A stretch of DNA of 64,000 bases from Chitinophagales bacterium. Its GTDB lineage: Bacteria; Bacteroidota; Bacteroidia; Chitinophagales; UBA2359. Shown one piece after another: positions 45,018-53,371 of the stretch; the stretch's first letter is position 1; each line of letters starts with the position of its first letter. The notes under the pieces are model-generated. The model was not told where the DNA came from. It worked only from the letters and a program-made list of their open reading frames with translations, and searched no databases. The position numbers were made by a program, and so were the translations under genes. The stretch lies in the NCBI GenBank assembly GCA_041392475.1, contig JAWKLZ010000002.1, forward strand, positions 558,001 through 622,000, given 5' to 3'.

Positions 45018-45067
45018 GATTCCATTAGACTAATCTATTCTATTGCTTGTGAAAACCTCTTTTTTCT

Positions 45068-45268
45068 TTAGCGGTACGGCCACTTACTGCAAGGTGTCAT
45101 TTCCTTAACTTGCGTAGCAATTATATGAGTCTTTACTTTCATCAAAAGCTCACGTTTTTTTCTAATGCATTGATAGCCAATATATTGAAAAATGAAATTA
45201 ATTTTCGCAACTACATGATAATCAAAACAATATGGCTCATCACCTCCATATTCAGCAAAAGTATCCAA
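45068..45268 (-). CDS. possible 66-residue protein after the EF-hand gene
   Basis: The frame starts 8 bases after the EF-hand stop codon and ends 50 bases before the terminator, so it would share that transcript. The sequence (MDTFAEYGGDEPYCFDYHVV, later IRKKRELLMKVKTHIIATQV and PCSKWPYR) shows no known domain; the second half is basic. Position favours it, but codon content gives no strong support and it may be chance. Confidence 0.3.
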   Translation of the reverse strand: MDTFAEYGGDEPYCFDYHVVAKINFIFQYIGYQCIRKKRELLMKVKTHIIATQVKEMTPCSKWPYR

Positions 45269-45276
45269 ACCATTAT

Positions 45277-45744
45277 TTATTTGATAGTCCCAAAAACATC
45301 GTTCATAAAAGAACTATACTTTTCAAAATTAAGTCCACCAGATATTCCTTTTTCATCATAGGTACTAAACATCGTCCTTAATTCATTTACCGTGATACCT
45401 GTTTCTATCAGTAAACGCTTAAAATGCCTGTACCATTCTATAAAATTAATCACTCCATTTCCTTCTACATCAATCATTTGAAAAGATTTTTTTCTTCCTT
45501 CTGATGAAACGGTAGAAACAGTAAGGCTAAAAATGTCATCCATAAAAGAGTTATAATCCTCGAAAGTAATCTCAGGAGAAGAGTCCGATACATAGACTTG
45601 GAAAATCATATTCAACTGAACTTTGGTCATATTGGTTTCCTTTACCAATTTCTTGAAGTATTTGTACCATTCTAAAAAACCAATCCTCCCATCTTCATTT
45701 GTATCTATGGCATTGAATGTACTTTGTCTTTCTTGAGGTGTCAT
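45277..45744 (-). CDS. calmodulin-like EF-hand protein
   Basis: The product has 155 residues and consists of two similar halves, each a pair of EF-hand units. Canonical calcium loops are DTNEDGRIGFLE in half 1 and DVEGNGVINFIE in half 2, each followed by a W-Y-x-x-F-K-x-L exit helix (EWYKYFKKLVKETNM, EWYRHFKRLLIETGI). The second hand of each half is degenerate (SDSSPEITFEDYNSFMDDIF, EKGISGGLNFEKYSSFMNDV). No signal peptide is seen, so it should be cytoplasmic and may sense calcium. The shared motif AAACGTCTATT lies about 80 bases upstream with a flank very like that of the 50385 gene. It stands beside the CHAT gene. Confidence 0.85.
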   Translation of the reverse strand: MTPQERQSTFNAIDTNEDGRIGFLEWYKYFKKLVKETNMTKVQLNMIFQVYVSDSSPEITFEDYNSFMDDIFSLTVSTVSSEGRKKSFQMIDVEGNGVINFIEWYRHFKRLLIETGITVNELRTMFSTYDEKGISGGLNFEKYSSFMNDVFGTIK

Positions 45745-45822
45745 CTAATACTAATGTTTAAAACTTAAAAAATGATTGGCTAATTTTTGATGAAATATTT
45801 GGCTTTATGAGCCTTTCCCCCC

Positions 45823-45858
45823 AATAGACGTTTTGTGAGAATCGAATTGAAGAAAAAT
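45823..45858 (-). promoter_or_regulatory. shared promoter-like motif upstream of the EF-hand gene
   Basis: Minus-strand AAACGTCTATT (45823-45833), preceded by TTTTTCTTCAATTCGATTCT. The 35-base stretch ending in the motif matches that upstream of the 50385 gene at 28 of 35 positions by eye, with the conserved blocks TTTTTCTTCAATT and AAAACGTCTATT. Confidence 0.6.
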
Positions 45859-45962
45859 TTTGAAAAAAATCAACTACTTTTAAATAGTTGAAAACGCATA
45901 GAATAAAATACTGAGAAAAAAATAAATACTGGCTTTTATATGTTTTTAGTTGAAGAACTAAG

Positions 45963-46035
45963 ATTTTTGAAGTTTTATTTTAACAAAGTACTGATTTTTA
46001 AATTTCTTATATATTTAAGATAAACTTCAAAAGTT
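45963..46035. repeat. palindrome-ended dispersed repeat, copy 2
   Basis: ATTTTTGAAGTTTT (from 45963) and TAAACTTCAAAAGTT (46021-46035) form near-perfect arms. The reverse complement of the interior aligns with the interior of copy 1 at 37979-38052, so the two copies are inverted relative to each other. It lies 34 bases beyond the stop of the CHAT gene and may help end transcription. Confidence 0.65.
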
Positions 46036-46068
46036 TCTTATCCCTGAAGTCTTTGATGAACCTAAATA

Positions 46069-48906
46069 CTAAACCCCAATCAACGCAAAACCCGCCCAAT
46101 CAATCGGCTCCATTACCTCGTCTTCGATCAATTGCAACTTTGCCTTGCGGAGTGCAGTAGAATAAGAATCTCCCCCCAAAATATGACGAAACATTGCTTG
46201 CACCAACAGGCTCGTAGAATCCTGGCGAACCTTGAACAATGAATACACAATATTCTGAACACCAGCATACAAAAATGCTCTATGTAGTGCCATCATGCCT
46301 TCTCCTTGCTGCAATTTACCTACTCCACTCTCACAACTGCTCAACACCACAAAGTCAGCAGAAAGTTGGAGGTTCATAATGTCTGAAATATACAGTTTGG
46401 CTTCCTCTGAGCTAATATCATCCAATTTGTTATCAGTATATAAATTCAATCCCGACAAAGCCGAATGTTCAGTATCAGAAAAACCATGAGTAGAAAGCAA
46501 AATGTATTTGTACCCTTCAATGTGCTTCAAGAGATTCTCTTTGGAAGCCATATCATAAAAGAGAGCCATCGCCTCTTTCTCTTGTGTTTCAAAAAGTTCA
46601 TAAACCGTTTTGACCTCTGTTTCGGTTTCTTCCAAATCCATCAAAGCATCTTGATTATTCTCTCCCGACTTCAAGATCAATTTGCGGTCTTTCTTTCCGT
46701 TTTTTCCACTTTTCAGCATATAACCGCAGTTTGTAAAGTCCGAATATCCAAATTTGATGGGAGCCAACCCTAGAAAATTATCCTTTGACTTATTGCTGAT
46801 ACTATTACTTTTCTGATGGGCATACCAAAGCAAGGTCGCCGAATAATGGTACTGAATAGCAAAGTTTTTGATAAGGTAAGGTAGTTCTGAAAAAGTTTCT
46901 ATTGAAGTCTTAAATGGAGAAATCAAAGCATCAAAAGGCAACCTTTGTAAAACTCCATCAGGAATAATCAACAACTTGTTTTTACCCTTCAATTCTGCTT
47001 CAACAGGAGTCAGTAATTCTTCGTACAGTTCTCCTGCAAGCTGTCCATATTCTTCCAAGTCGCCCAAAAACATCGTTTTTTCAAAGGCTTCAATATTATG
47101 CTCTAACTTTTTGGAACGAGCAATTTTTTTGAAGGAAACGCTGCTACTGCTGATGGCAAAAATAAAAAGGGTCTCTTCGTGAAGGCTATAGTGAATCAAT
47201 AATTCCTGCGATTGAAGTAAACCTTGGATTTGAGCAATAGAAGCAGTTTGATTGTGGTATTTGAGTTGGTAATAATCGGGGTAATCTTTGGCCAATTGTT
47301 CCATCAATTCGTCGTATTGCCGATGATAGCCCAAAAGTTCGGCTTGTAAGGTTTGTATCTTGGACTCTTTTGAAGCAGCACTTCCTTCTTGTGTTCTTTG
47401 TGCTTGTAGCTTTTTGTCTAATTGAGTCAACTTAAGCATCAGTCCTTGTTTTTGCTCCAACAAGGCACTTGGAATTGGAGATTTTAATTTCGCTGTTTCG
47501 TCCTTCATTGCCGAAAGCAGCAGGGCAGCTTTGGCTTTTTCGGCAGCAGAAAAGGCTGTTTCAAGCGCATTTGGGTCATTGAGTTTTTCCCAAGCAAGGT
47601 ATCTTATGTTCAAACTCGCTTCATAAATATCTGCATAATAACCCTTCACAGATAATTTAGATTGATCTGTATGATAATGTACTTGTTCAACTGCTTGGCT
47701 CACTAAGTCAATACATTCCAGAGCTGCCTTTATATTTTTTACCTCCGATTTTTGCTTTAGGTAGTACTTTTGAAAAATAATCGCCTTACGGCTCAATAAA
47801 GGGATGCACAAATCATCGGTGTGTATGTCTTTCAAAGGAGGATAGTGGTACACATTTTCATCGTTAAAAGAGCTTATACAAGCCATTAATCCCTGTTGGC
47901 AGGCATTTAGAGCGAGTAGATATTCTTCCTTTTTCTCATGCATCGAAGCGGTCATGAGGTGGATTTGAGCAATTTTAGGAGGTTGATTGGCATATATTTG
48001 ATGACCAAGTTCTAATCCTTTTTGCAGGTAGTATTGGGATTTTGTAAATTCTCCTGCACTGCTGTAATTAGCTCCTATTAGGGTATAAGTGTCAAATAGC
48101 TGGAGGGAATTGATTTCGCCCAAGTTTTCTAAAATTTCTACACTTTTTTGCAAGTAAGGAATGGCTTCAAAAAACTTTTTATTTCTGTAATGGTCCAATC
48201 CTATATTGGTGTAAACCATTGAAGTGTAGCGGTGCAACTCACCGACAGATTCGAGTAATTCACCCAATGCTTCTTCGTAATAATAGAGTGCTTGTTTGGA
48301 GTCTTTCGCATGAGAATAACTCGTTCCTATGGCACTGTAAAGTATAGGACGCCATAAGGGAGCAGTTTCTTTCAAGCCTTCAAATATTTGCGCTGCCTTT
48401 TGAAGATAGAGAACAGATTTCCAGAAATCCCTTACTCTACTATAACAACGTCCTATGGCATAGTGTAATATGGCGTATTCCTCTGAATCCGTATGTTCTG
48501 TAGTGTTGTATAAGTCCAATGTTTCGAGAAGGTCTTCTAATGCCGAGCGGTATTCTCCCAATCGCTCCCCAATCAAGCCTCTCAATAGGCGAGAAGCCAA
48601 AGTCGCTTCTGCGGCTGCGCCCAACAATTCTATCTGAATGTCATAAGCCTCTTGATTGCAAGTAATGGCTTTTTGATACGCATCTTTGTTGAGATAACCA
48701 TCGCTCATTAAGTGCAAAATCCTTGCCCGAAGCACATCTTTATCTTTCCCTTCTTCAAGTAAAGCGGTATTTGCTTCTTCTAACAAAACCAATGCTTCTT
48801 TGTGTTTTTCTTGCTTATTAAGTGCCTCTACTTTTTGGAAATAGGCTTTTGCTAAAAAATAATTAGGGGACTTTGCATTGGACTTATTATTAATTAGAGC
48901 CTTCAT
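46069..48906 (-). CDS. TPR-CHAT domain protein (caspase-like protease)
   Basis: The product has 945 residues. Residues 10-440 are TPR repeats (about nine, for example LLYSAIGTSYSHAKDSKQAL-type units), residues 450-560 are coiled coil, and residues 640-945 form a CHAT domain, the caspase-HetF-associated protease fold. The catalytic pair is visible: His807 in YILLSTHGFSDTEHSALSGL and Cys858 in FVVLSSCESGVGKLQQGEG. The domain ends with the family's GGDSYSTALRKAKLQ and DWAGFALIGV. CHAT proteases with TPRs act as effectors or signalling proteases, some in abortive infection. Upstream (about 190 bases) is the shared motif AAACGTCTATT; the sigma-like gene at 49267 is divergent. Confidence 0.9.
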   Translation of the reverse strand: MKALINNKSNAKSPNYFLAKAYFQKVEALNKQEKHKEALVLLEEANTALLEEGKDKDVLRARILHLMSDGYLNKDAYQKAITCNQEAYDIQIELLGAAAEATLASRLLRGLIGERLGEYRSALEDLLETLDLYNTTEHTDSEEYAILHYAIGRCYSRVRDFWKSVLYLQKAAQIFEGLKETAPLWRPILYSAIGTSYSHAKDSKQALYYYEEALGELLESVGELHRYTSMVYTNIGLDHYRNKKFFEAIPYLQKSVEILENLGEINSLQLFDTYTLIGANYSSAGEFTKSQYYLQKGLELGHQIYANQPPKIAQIHLMTASMHEKKEEYLLALNACQQGLMACISSFNDENVYHYPPLKDIHTDDLCIPLLSRKAIIFQKYYLKQKSEVKNIKAALECIDLVSQAVEQVHYHTDQSKLSVKGYYADIYEASLNIRYLAWEKLNDPNALETAFSAAEKAKAALLLSAMKDETAKLKSPIPSALLEQKQGLMLKLTQLDKKLQAQRTQEGSAASKESKIQTLQAELLGYHRQYDELMEQLAKDYPDYYQLKYHNQTASIAQIQGLLQSQELLIHYSLHEETLFIFAISSSSVSFKKIARSKKLEHNIEAFEKTMFLGDLEEYGQLAGELYEELLTPVEAELKGKNKLLIIPDGVLQRLPFDALISPFKTSIETFSELPYLIKNFAIQYHYSATLLWYAHQKSNSISNKSKDNFLGLAPIKFGYSDFTNCGYMLKSGKNGKKDRKLILKSGENNQDALMDLEETETEVKTVYELFETQEKEAMALFYDMASKENLLKHIEGYKYILLSTHGFSDTEHSALSGLNLYTDNKLDDISSEEAKLYISDIMNLQLSADFVVLSSCESGVGKLQQGEGMMALHRAFLYAGVQNIVYSLFKVRQDSTSLLVQAMFRHILGGDSYSTALRKAKLQLIEDEVMEPIDWAGFALIGV

Positions 48907-49266
48907 ATTTGAGTTAATATTTAGAAAACCAATATAACTACTTTTTATTTTTCTTCAAAAAATTTTGATTTTGGTAAAATTAGCAAAAAAATCTTCCAAG
49001 AGTCAAAACCATTGAAGGTTATTGCCCTTGATCAGAATAGCAGTTTTTTTTGCTAGAAAAATGGATAATTTTTTTCACTTCTATGGAAGATTGTTCCAAT
49101 AGACGTTTGAAGTGATAGGATTAAAAAAAAATGATTACATTACCTTTGCATTATAGTTTCACTTATGTTTCAAAATTTTTCCCAAATAAAAACACATAAG
49201 TAATTGAAAATAATCACATAAAACTTGCAAAGCTATTTTGCCGTTCATAAACTACGCAGTTCTTCA
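48907..49266. other. divergent regulatory region between CHAT and sigma-like genes
   Basis: No gene is seen. It contains one copy of the shared motif reading towards the CHAT gene (49098-49108) and must also hold the promoter of the sigma-like gene, which I cannot place with confidence. Confidence 0.5.
49098..49108 (-). promoter_or_regulatory. shared promoter-like motif upstream of the CHAT gene
   Basis: Minus-strand AAACGTCTATT, preceded by TTTTTTTTAATCCTATCACT. It reads towards the CHAT gene, about 190 bases before its ATG, implying a long leader or a missed upstream start. Confidence 0.55.
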
Positions 49267-50325
49267 ATGATTCACAAAAAACAGAGTGTAAACACCACCA
49301 TGGAAAGCATTGATACATTCTTGCAACAACAGTATCCATTGATAAAGAAGGTGTTTCTCCAGTATTGTCGGGAACAAAAAGTACATTTAGAGGAATCTTC
49401 TAAAAAACGACTGTTCCAAAAATTACTTCAAGACCTACGAAAAAATTGGTCGGCAGAAGTAGAAAAGCTAGAGATGGCAGTGCCACAAGTCGCTGTGCTG
49501 ATAGAAATGACCCGCCTACATTGCCAGAAATTGCTCCAAGACAACAATACAGTTGATTTAGAACTTCTTCGCATTCAGCCAATAGAATTGGTGGTGAAGT
49601 ACCAAAACTTAATTCGTCACATTGTTCATAAACAAGCTGCTCAAAGTAATAAGTGGGATAAGGGTATAGAAGAAGACCTGATTGCAAACATACGAGAAGC
49701 GTTGGTGAAAAAAATTGCCAGTGGAAAATTAGCTACTCAATTCAAAGAAAATGCTTCTTTCAGCACTTATTTGTATCGGGTTATTTACCACAGCATGATA
49801 GACGAATTGAGAAAACTTCAGAAGCACACTTCCCAATCATTAATGGAAGAGGTTGAGATAACATCGCAAAAAGAAATTGCCCGTATCTCTAACAATGAAG
49901 TGTATTCAGAGTTGGTTGATCAGCATCTTAGATGGTTGAAAGTGATGATAAAAGGACTTCCCATTCAAAAACAAGGACGTTTTGAATTTTCATTGAAGGT
50001 AGTCTACCGAATGTTATTGAAAGCAAATGATGTAAGAGAGAATTATGCCCATTGTAGTGATGCTCTATTGGTTGAAATTTTATCTTGTTTTGGTATCATT
50101 TACTCCAACTTACCCGAATCCAAACTCTATCAATTGTTGGGGGAATTTATTACCGCATTAGAAAACAAATCCAAACCTATTTTAGCTGATGCCATTAGAA
50201 TTTGGGTCCAGTCCAGAATTACTCAAATCAAAAAAACACTATTTAGCCAATTAACAAGCAAAGAAAAAGCATCTTTGGATGCCTATTTTGAATGGTTGGT
50301 CTATAAATTGTATCAAAAAAACTAA
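49267..50325 (+). CDS. sigma-70 region 2-like protein
   Basis: From ATG 49267 the product has 352 residues; ATG 49300 (MESIDTFLQQQYPLIKKVFL) is an equally good start, and a TTG at 49225 is less likely. A stretch about 90-170 residues in resembles sigma region 2: LVVKYQNLIRHIVHKQAAQ, EEDLIANIREALVKKIASG, then FSTYLYRVIYHSMIDELRK. A normal region 4 is not evident; the last 150 residues are helical and unassigned. It may be a divergent ECF factor and is a natural candidate to read the AAACGTCTATT promoters nearby. The 50385 gene follows on the same strand after 59 bases and carries its own motif copy. Confidence 0.7.
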   Translation: MIHKKQSVNTTMESIDTFLQQQYPLIKKVFLQYCREQKVHLEESSKKRLFQKLLQDLRKNWSAEVEKLEMAVPQVAVLIEMTRLHCQKLLQDNNTVDLELLRIQPIELVVKYQNLIRHIVHKQAAQSNKWDKGIEEDLIANIREALVKKIASGKLATQFKENASFSTYLYRVIYHSMIDELRKLQKHTSQSLMEEVEITSQKEIARISNNEVYSELVDQHLRWLKVMIKGLPIQKQGRFEFSLKVVYRMLLKANDVRENYAHCSDALLVEILSCFGIIYSNLPESKLYQLLGEFITALENKSKPILADAIRIWVQSRITQIKKTLFSQLTSKEKASLDAYFEWLVYKLYQKN

Positions 50326-50352
50326 TCTTTTTTCTTCAATTTCATCGTGCGA

Positions 50353-50363
50353 AAACGTCTATT
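50353..50363 (+). promoter_or_regulatory. shared promoter-like motif upstream of the 50385 gene
   Basis: AAACGTCTATT on the plus strand, preceded by TTTTTCTTCAATTTCATCGT, and 22 bases before the ATG at 50385, the spacing expected if CGTCTA is the -10 element of an ECF-type promoter. Confidence 0.65.
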
Positions 50364-50384
50364 ATTTACAACACATCCAACTAT

Positions 50385-51053
50385 ATGAATTATTTCAACA
50401 ACATTTTTGACAAAAAAGGAGTATTAACTATGGAGAGCCATATTTTGTATGCCTACGCAATGCACTTGTCCAAAGTGGACGAATTACCCTCTGAATTAAT
50501 AGAGCATTTTTGGAGCAATGAAGAAAGTCGTAAGCAAATAATAGAATTGTACGAATTGTACGATGCCGAAATGATTGCAGCACATCCACATCCTTACTTT
50601 TCAGCAAATTCACCACAGAAAGTTGTAGATTTTGACTGGGAAAATTTAGAGGGAGCTTTGGAGGCTATCCTCAGGGGTGTTTTGGAAAAACAAAGCCCCG
50701 TGAATGGAGCATTGGAGCGCAGAATGGCTGCGAGTTACAAGGCTGCTGCTATGGTAGCTTTTGAAGTATTGACTCCAAAAAAAGATGCGGTGTATATTCA
50801 AAACATTCATTTTACTTTTAGCCAAGCAATTCCACAAAACAGCGAGCTTCACCTAAAAAATACGCAAGGAAAAACAGTTGGACGATTTGAAGTAATCAAA
50901 GACAGCGACCAATATGAGGTAGCGGTTAGGGATTCCAAACAATTTCCAAGTGGATTGTATTACTGGACACTTCTGATAGGCACTCAACCTATTACCAATC
51001 GTCTGTACATCTGTACGGAAGAAGATGCTCGTAAAATTATTCGAGAATCCTAA
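50385..51053 (+). CDS. hypothetical partner protein of the sigma-like gene
   Basis: The product has 222 residues; ATG 50430 (MESHILYAYAMHLSKVDELP) is an alternative start, but the promoter motif favours 50385. Residues 16-60 are helical and acidic in the manner of short anti-sigma N-termini (ELIEHFWSNEESRKQIIELY), without the zinc motif. Residues 135-215 form a beta-rich domain ending FPSGLYYWTLLIGTQPITNR and LYICTEEDARKIIRES, similar in style to type IX sorting-tail folds but lacking the PNP motif and a signal peptide. An anti-sigma or adaptor role is only a guess from position. The stop overlaps the convergent GNAT gene by four bases. Confidence 0.7.
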   Translation: MNYFNNIFDKKGVLTMESHILYAYAMHLSKVDELPSELIEHFWSNEESRKQIIELYELYDAEMIAAHPHPYFSANSPQKVVDFDWENLEGALEAILRGVLEKQSPVNGALERRMAASYKAAAMVAFEVLTPKKDAVYIQNIHFTFSQAIPQNSELHLKNTQGKTVGRFEVIKDSDQYEVAVRDSKQFPSGLYYWTLLIGTQPITNRLYICTEEDARKIIRES

Positions 51054-51496
51054 AAGTGCTTCTCCAAAATAATCCGATGCTGCTCCAAAGTATCTCTTGG
51101 ATCAAAATCTACGATTTTGAAACCTCTATTGATTCCACACATCAACATACCCTTGTGTTGGTTGCGAGTTTTGAAACGAACAGACTTATAGCCCTTCAAC
51201 AATGCCCATTGTTCTTGACGAGCAGACAATAGGTTCGCTACTCCTTTTCGGCGATACGCAGGCAATACACCTCCCATCCAACTATAAAAAGACCCATCTG
51301 ATTCACGCTCATAACCCACTTTGAAGCCAACTATCTCGCCTTCTATTTCGGCAATGAGGATCAAATGTGGCGCACTTTCGAGGCGTTTCACATATTCGGC
51401 AGTCATATAGGTTTGACCAAATTCAGGAATTTGATGGGTTACCTTTGTGGCTTCGAGGATAGAGCCTTTTCTAATGATTATTTCAGGTTTTGACAT
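51050..51496 (-). CDS. GNAT family N-acetyltransferase
   Basis: The product has 148 residues, a complete GNAT fold: strand LILIAEIEGEIVGFKVGYE, then the acetyl-CoA loop GGVLPAYRRKGVANLLSARQ with the R-x-x-G-x-A pattern, and RFKTRNQHKGMLMCGINRGF near the end. It would transfer an acetyl group to an amine; the acceptor is unknown. It converges on the 50385 gene with a 4-base overlap. Confidence 0.88.
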   Translation of the reverse strand: MSKPEIIIRKGSILEATKVTHQIPEFGQTYMTAEYVKRLESAPHLILIAEIEGEIVGFKVGYERESDGSFYSWMGGVLPAYRRKGVANLLSARQEQWALLKGYKSVRFKTRNQHKGMLMCGINRGFKIVDFDPRDTLEQHRIILEKHF

Positions 51497-51569
51497 GGCT
51501 TATTTTTTTGAAGGAGCAAAGATAAAGCTTTGAATCTAAAATCTTTTGCCTTATTTTGTTTCAAACAAA

Positions 51570-52670
51570 ATGCCCATGCCCTCTATTTGCTTCTATTTTC
51601 GACTACAATTTATTGGTAATCTTGCCTTTTGCTTACTTTTATTGACTGCCTGCAATAGCGGACAGACTTCAAAACCTACTGCACAAAAGCCTCCAAAGTC
51701 GGACAAACTGCAATGGACTGCTCAAAAATCGGTCACAAATTCCAGTTTGCGGGGATTGTATGTGGTCAGCGATGAGGTCGTGTGGGCAAGTGGTAGCAAC
51801 GGCACTTTTCTGCGAACCGTGGACGGCGGCACAACTTGGCGCACCCATATCATTGAAGGGGCAGACAGCTTGGACTTTAGAGATATTCACGCTTTTGATG
51901 AAAATAGAGCTGTGGTCTTGAGTTCAGGGTATCATGCCTACATTTACCAAACAACCGATGGCGGCACTACTTGGCAACAAACCTACTTCAATGAGCAAGA
52001 AGGGATGTTTTTGGATGGTTTCGATTTTGCCGACGAACAAGAAGGAATGGCTTTTGGCGACCCCATTGAAGGGAAGTTGTTCCTTATCAAAACAACCGAT
52101 GGCGGCACAACTTGGCAGCCGATTGACACCACACATTTACCCACGGTCTTAGCAGGAGAAGCGGGCTATGCGGCAAGCGGAACGGGCATCATTTTTCGGA
52201 ACAAAAAAGTTTGGATTGCAACAGGTGGCGGTGAACGGGCAAGAATTTTTTATTCGCCAAATTCGGGCGAAAATTGGGAGGTTTTTGACACACCTATCAT
52301 CAGTGCAGAAGGAAAGGGGATTTTTTCGATGGTGATGTCGGATGCCCAAAATGGGGTAGTCGTTGGCGGGGCATACATGGATTCAACCAACACCGTCCGC
52401 AACTGTGCGCTCACAGCTGATGGCGGCAAAACTTGGGAGTTGGTAGCTACAAATCAGCCGAATGGCTACCGTTCTTGTGTAGCGAGTCATGCGACCGAAC
52501 AATTTTTGATTGCCGTAGGGCGCACAGGTTCAGACTTTTCTGTGGATGGCGGCAAATCATGGACTGCCATCGGAACGGAAGGATATTTCAGTTGTGGCAT
52601 GGCCTCAAAAACGGCTTGGGCAGTAGGGCGAGGCGGAAAAATGGCGAGAATGGAACTGGGGAATAAATAA
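51570..52670 (+). CDS. YCF48/BNR-type beta-propeller lipoprotein
   Basis: I choose ATG 51570 (366 residues, MPMPSICFYFRLQFIGNLAF); an in-frame TTG at 51546 is less likely. A lipoprotein signal ends in CLLLLTACNSG, with Cys as the acylated residue, so the protein should be anchored in the outer or inner membrane. The rest is a propeller with repeated sialidase/BNR Asp-box-like motifs: VDGGTTWRTH, TDGGTTWQQT, TDGGTTWQPI, NSGENWEVF, ADGGKTWELV and VDGGKSWTAI. This fits the YCF48/HCF136-like family, whose bacterial members include photosystem assembly factors and many secreted proteins of unknown job. No partner genes are adjacent. Confidence 0.85.
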   Translation: MPMPSICFYFRLQFIGNLAFCLLLLTACNSGQTSKPTAQKPPKSDKLQWTAQKSVTNSSLRGLYVVSDEVVWASGSNGTFLRTVDGGTTWRTHIIEGADSLDFRDIHAFDENRAVVLSSGYHAYIYQTTDGGTTWQQTYFNEQEGMFLDGFDFADEQEGMAFGDPIEGKLFLIKTTDGGTTWQPIDTTHLPTVLAGEAGYAASGTGIIFRNKKVWIATGGGERARIFYSPNSGENWEVFDTPIISAEGKGIFSMVMSDAQNGVVVGGAYMDSTNTVRNCALTADGGKTWELVATNQPNGYRSCVASHATEQFLIAVGRTGSDFSVDGGKSWTAIGTEGYFSCGMASKTAWAVGRGGKMARMELGNK

Positions 52671-52923
52671 AAATGAAAATGAAAATGAAAATAAAAAAAT
52701 AGCTTGACTCTCAGTATATCAGAAATTCAAAGTGTTCAACTTATTTTATTGGCGTTTCCATAAATAATTTTTGCAGTCGTTTGAACTTTTTTTTGGGTTC
52801 TTTGGTTGTCTAAAGTACGGTACAAGCAGGTGTTTTTTTACGAAGACAAAAAAAAACGCCAATCTATTGCATAAAATAGACAATGTTTGTAAATTTGCAT
52901 CGCTTTACAAAAAAGCTGGTTAT

Positions 52924-52996
52924 TGGCTTATGGTGTAACTGGCAACACGTCTGGTTTTGGTCCAGAAGAGTCTAGGTTCGAGCCCTAGTAAGCCAA
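52924..52996 (+). tRNA. tRNA-Gln (UUG)
   Basis: The acceptor arms TGGCTTA and TAAGCCA pair perfectly. The D-arm is GTGT-loop-ACAC, the anticodon stem TCTGG/CCAGA encloses loop TTTTGGT with anticodon TTG, and the T-arm is CTAGG-TTCGAGC-CCTAG. No CCA is encoded. A terminator follows within ten bases. Confidence 0.95.
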
Positions 52997-53004
52997 CAAA
53001 TTCA

Positions 53005-53040
53005 AAAAGCGGCATTGATTTCAAAATCAATGCCGCTTTT
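53005..53040 (+). terminator. terminator after tRNA-Gln
   Basis: AAAAGCGGCATTGAT (53005-53019) pairs perfectly with ATCAATGCCGCTTTT (53026-53040), loop of six bases, followed by more T. Confidence 0.9.
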
Positions 53041-53229
53041 TTTATGTGTGTAGGTTAGTTTTTATTACTGAGCAACCTCAAAATCTTTAGTCAGTAAAAA
53101 CTGAAGTCTTGCGCTTTTTTCCGACAAATCGGAATGTTCCATTGGCAAAACGTAATTTAAAAAAATACTTCAATCAATTGGGCCACAATATATTTTGAAC
53201 ATTTGGATTGCCCTTATTTCTTGTAGTGG

Positions 53230-53309
53230 AAAAAGTACTAAAATCCGTTAAGAACAAAAAAGTGTTTGAGCGCAAGCGAGTTTTTTTTGTTTAGGATTTT
53301 AGTACTTTT
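53230..53309. repeat. inverted repeat near tRNA-Gln
   Basis: AAAAGTACTAAAATCC (53231-53246) and GGATTTTAGTACTTTT (53294-53309) are a perfect 16-base inverted pair around 47 bases. A second hairpin, GTTCTTTTGC/GCAAAAGAAC (53346-53371), follows within 40 bases. Confidence 0.75.
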
Positions 53310-53345
53310 GGAGCGTAAAGCAAGAAATTCAGGCTTGACTTTTTG

Positions 53346-53371
53346 GTTCTTTTGCGTCAAGGCAAAAGAAC
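53346..53371 (-). terminator. hairpin downstream of the Roc-COR gene
   Basis: GTTCTTTTGC (53346-53355) and GCAAAAGAAC (53362-53371) form a 10-base stem with a six-base loop, about 85 bases after the stop of the Roc-COR gene. It could end its transcript, but no clear U run follows. Confidence 0.4.

Larger units (their letters stand above)
44755..45276. other. spacer of low coding potential with terminator
   Basis: Between the ABC gene and the EF-hand gene. The only candidate gene is a weak 66-codon frame at 45068-45268. A terminator lies at 44981-45017. The rest is AT-rich and stop-dense. Confidence 0.5.
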
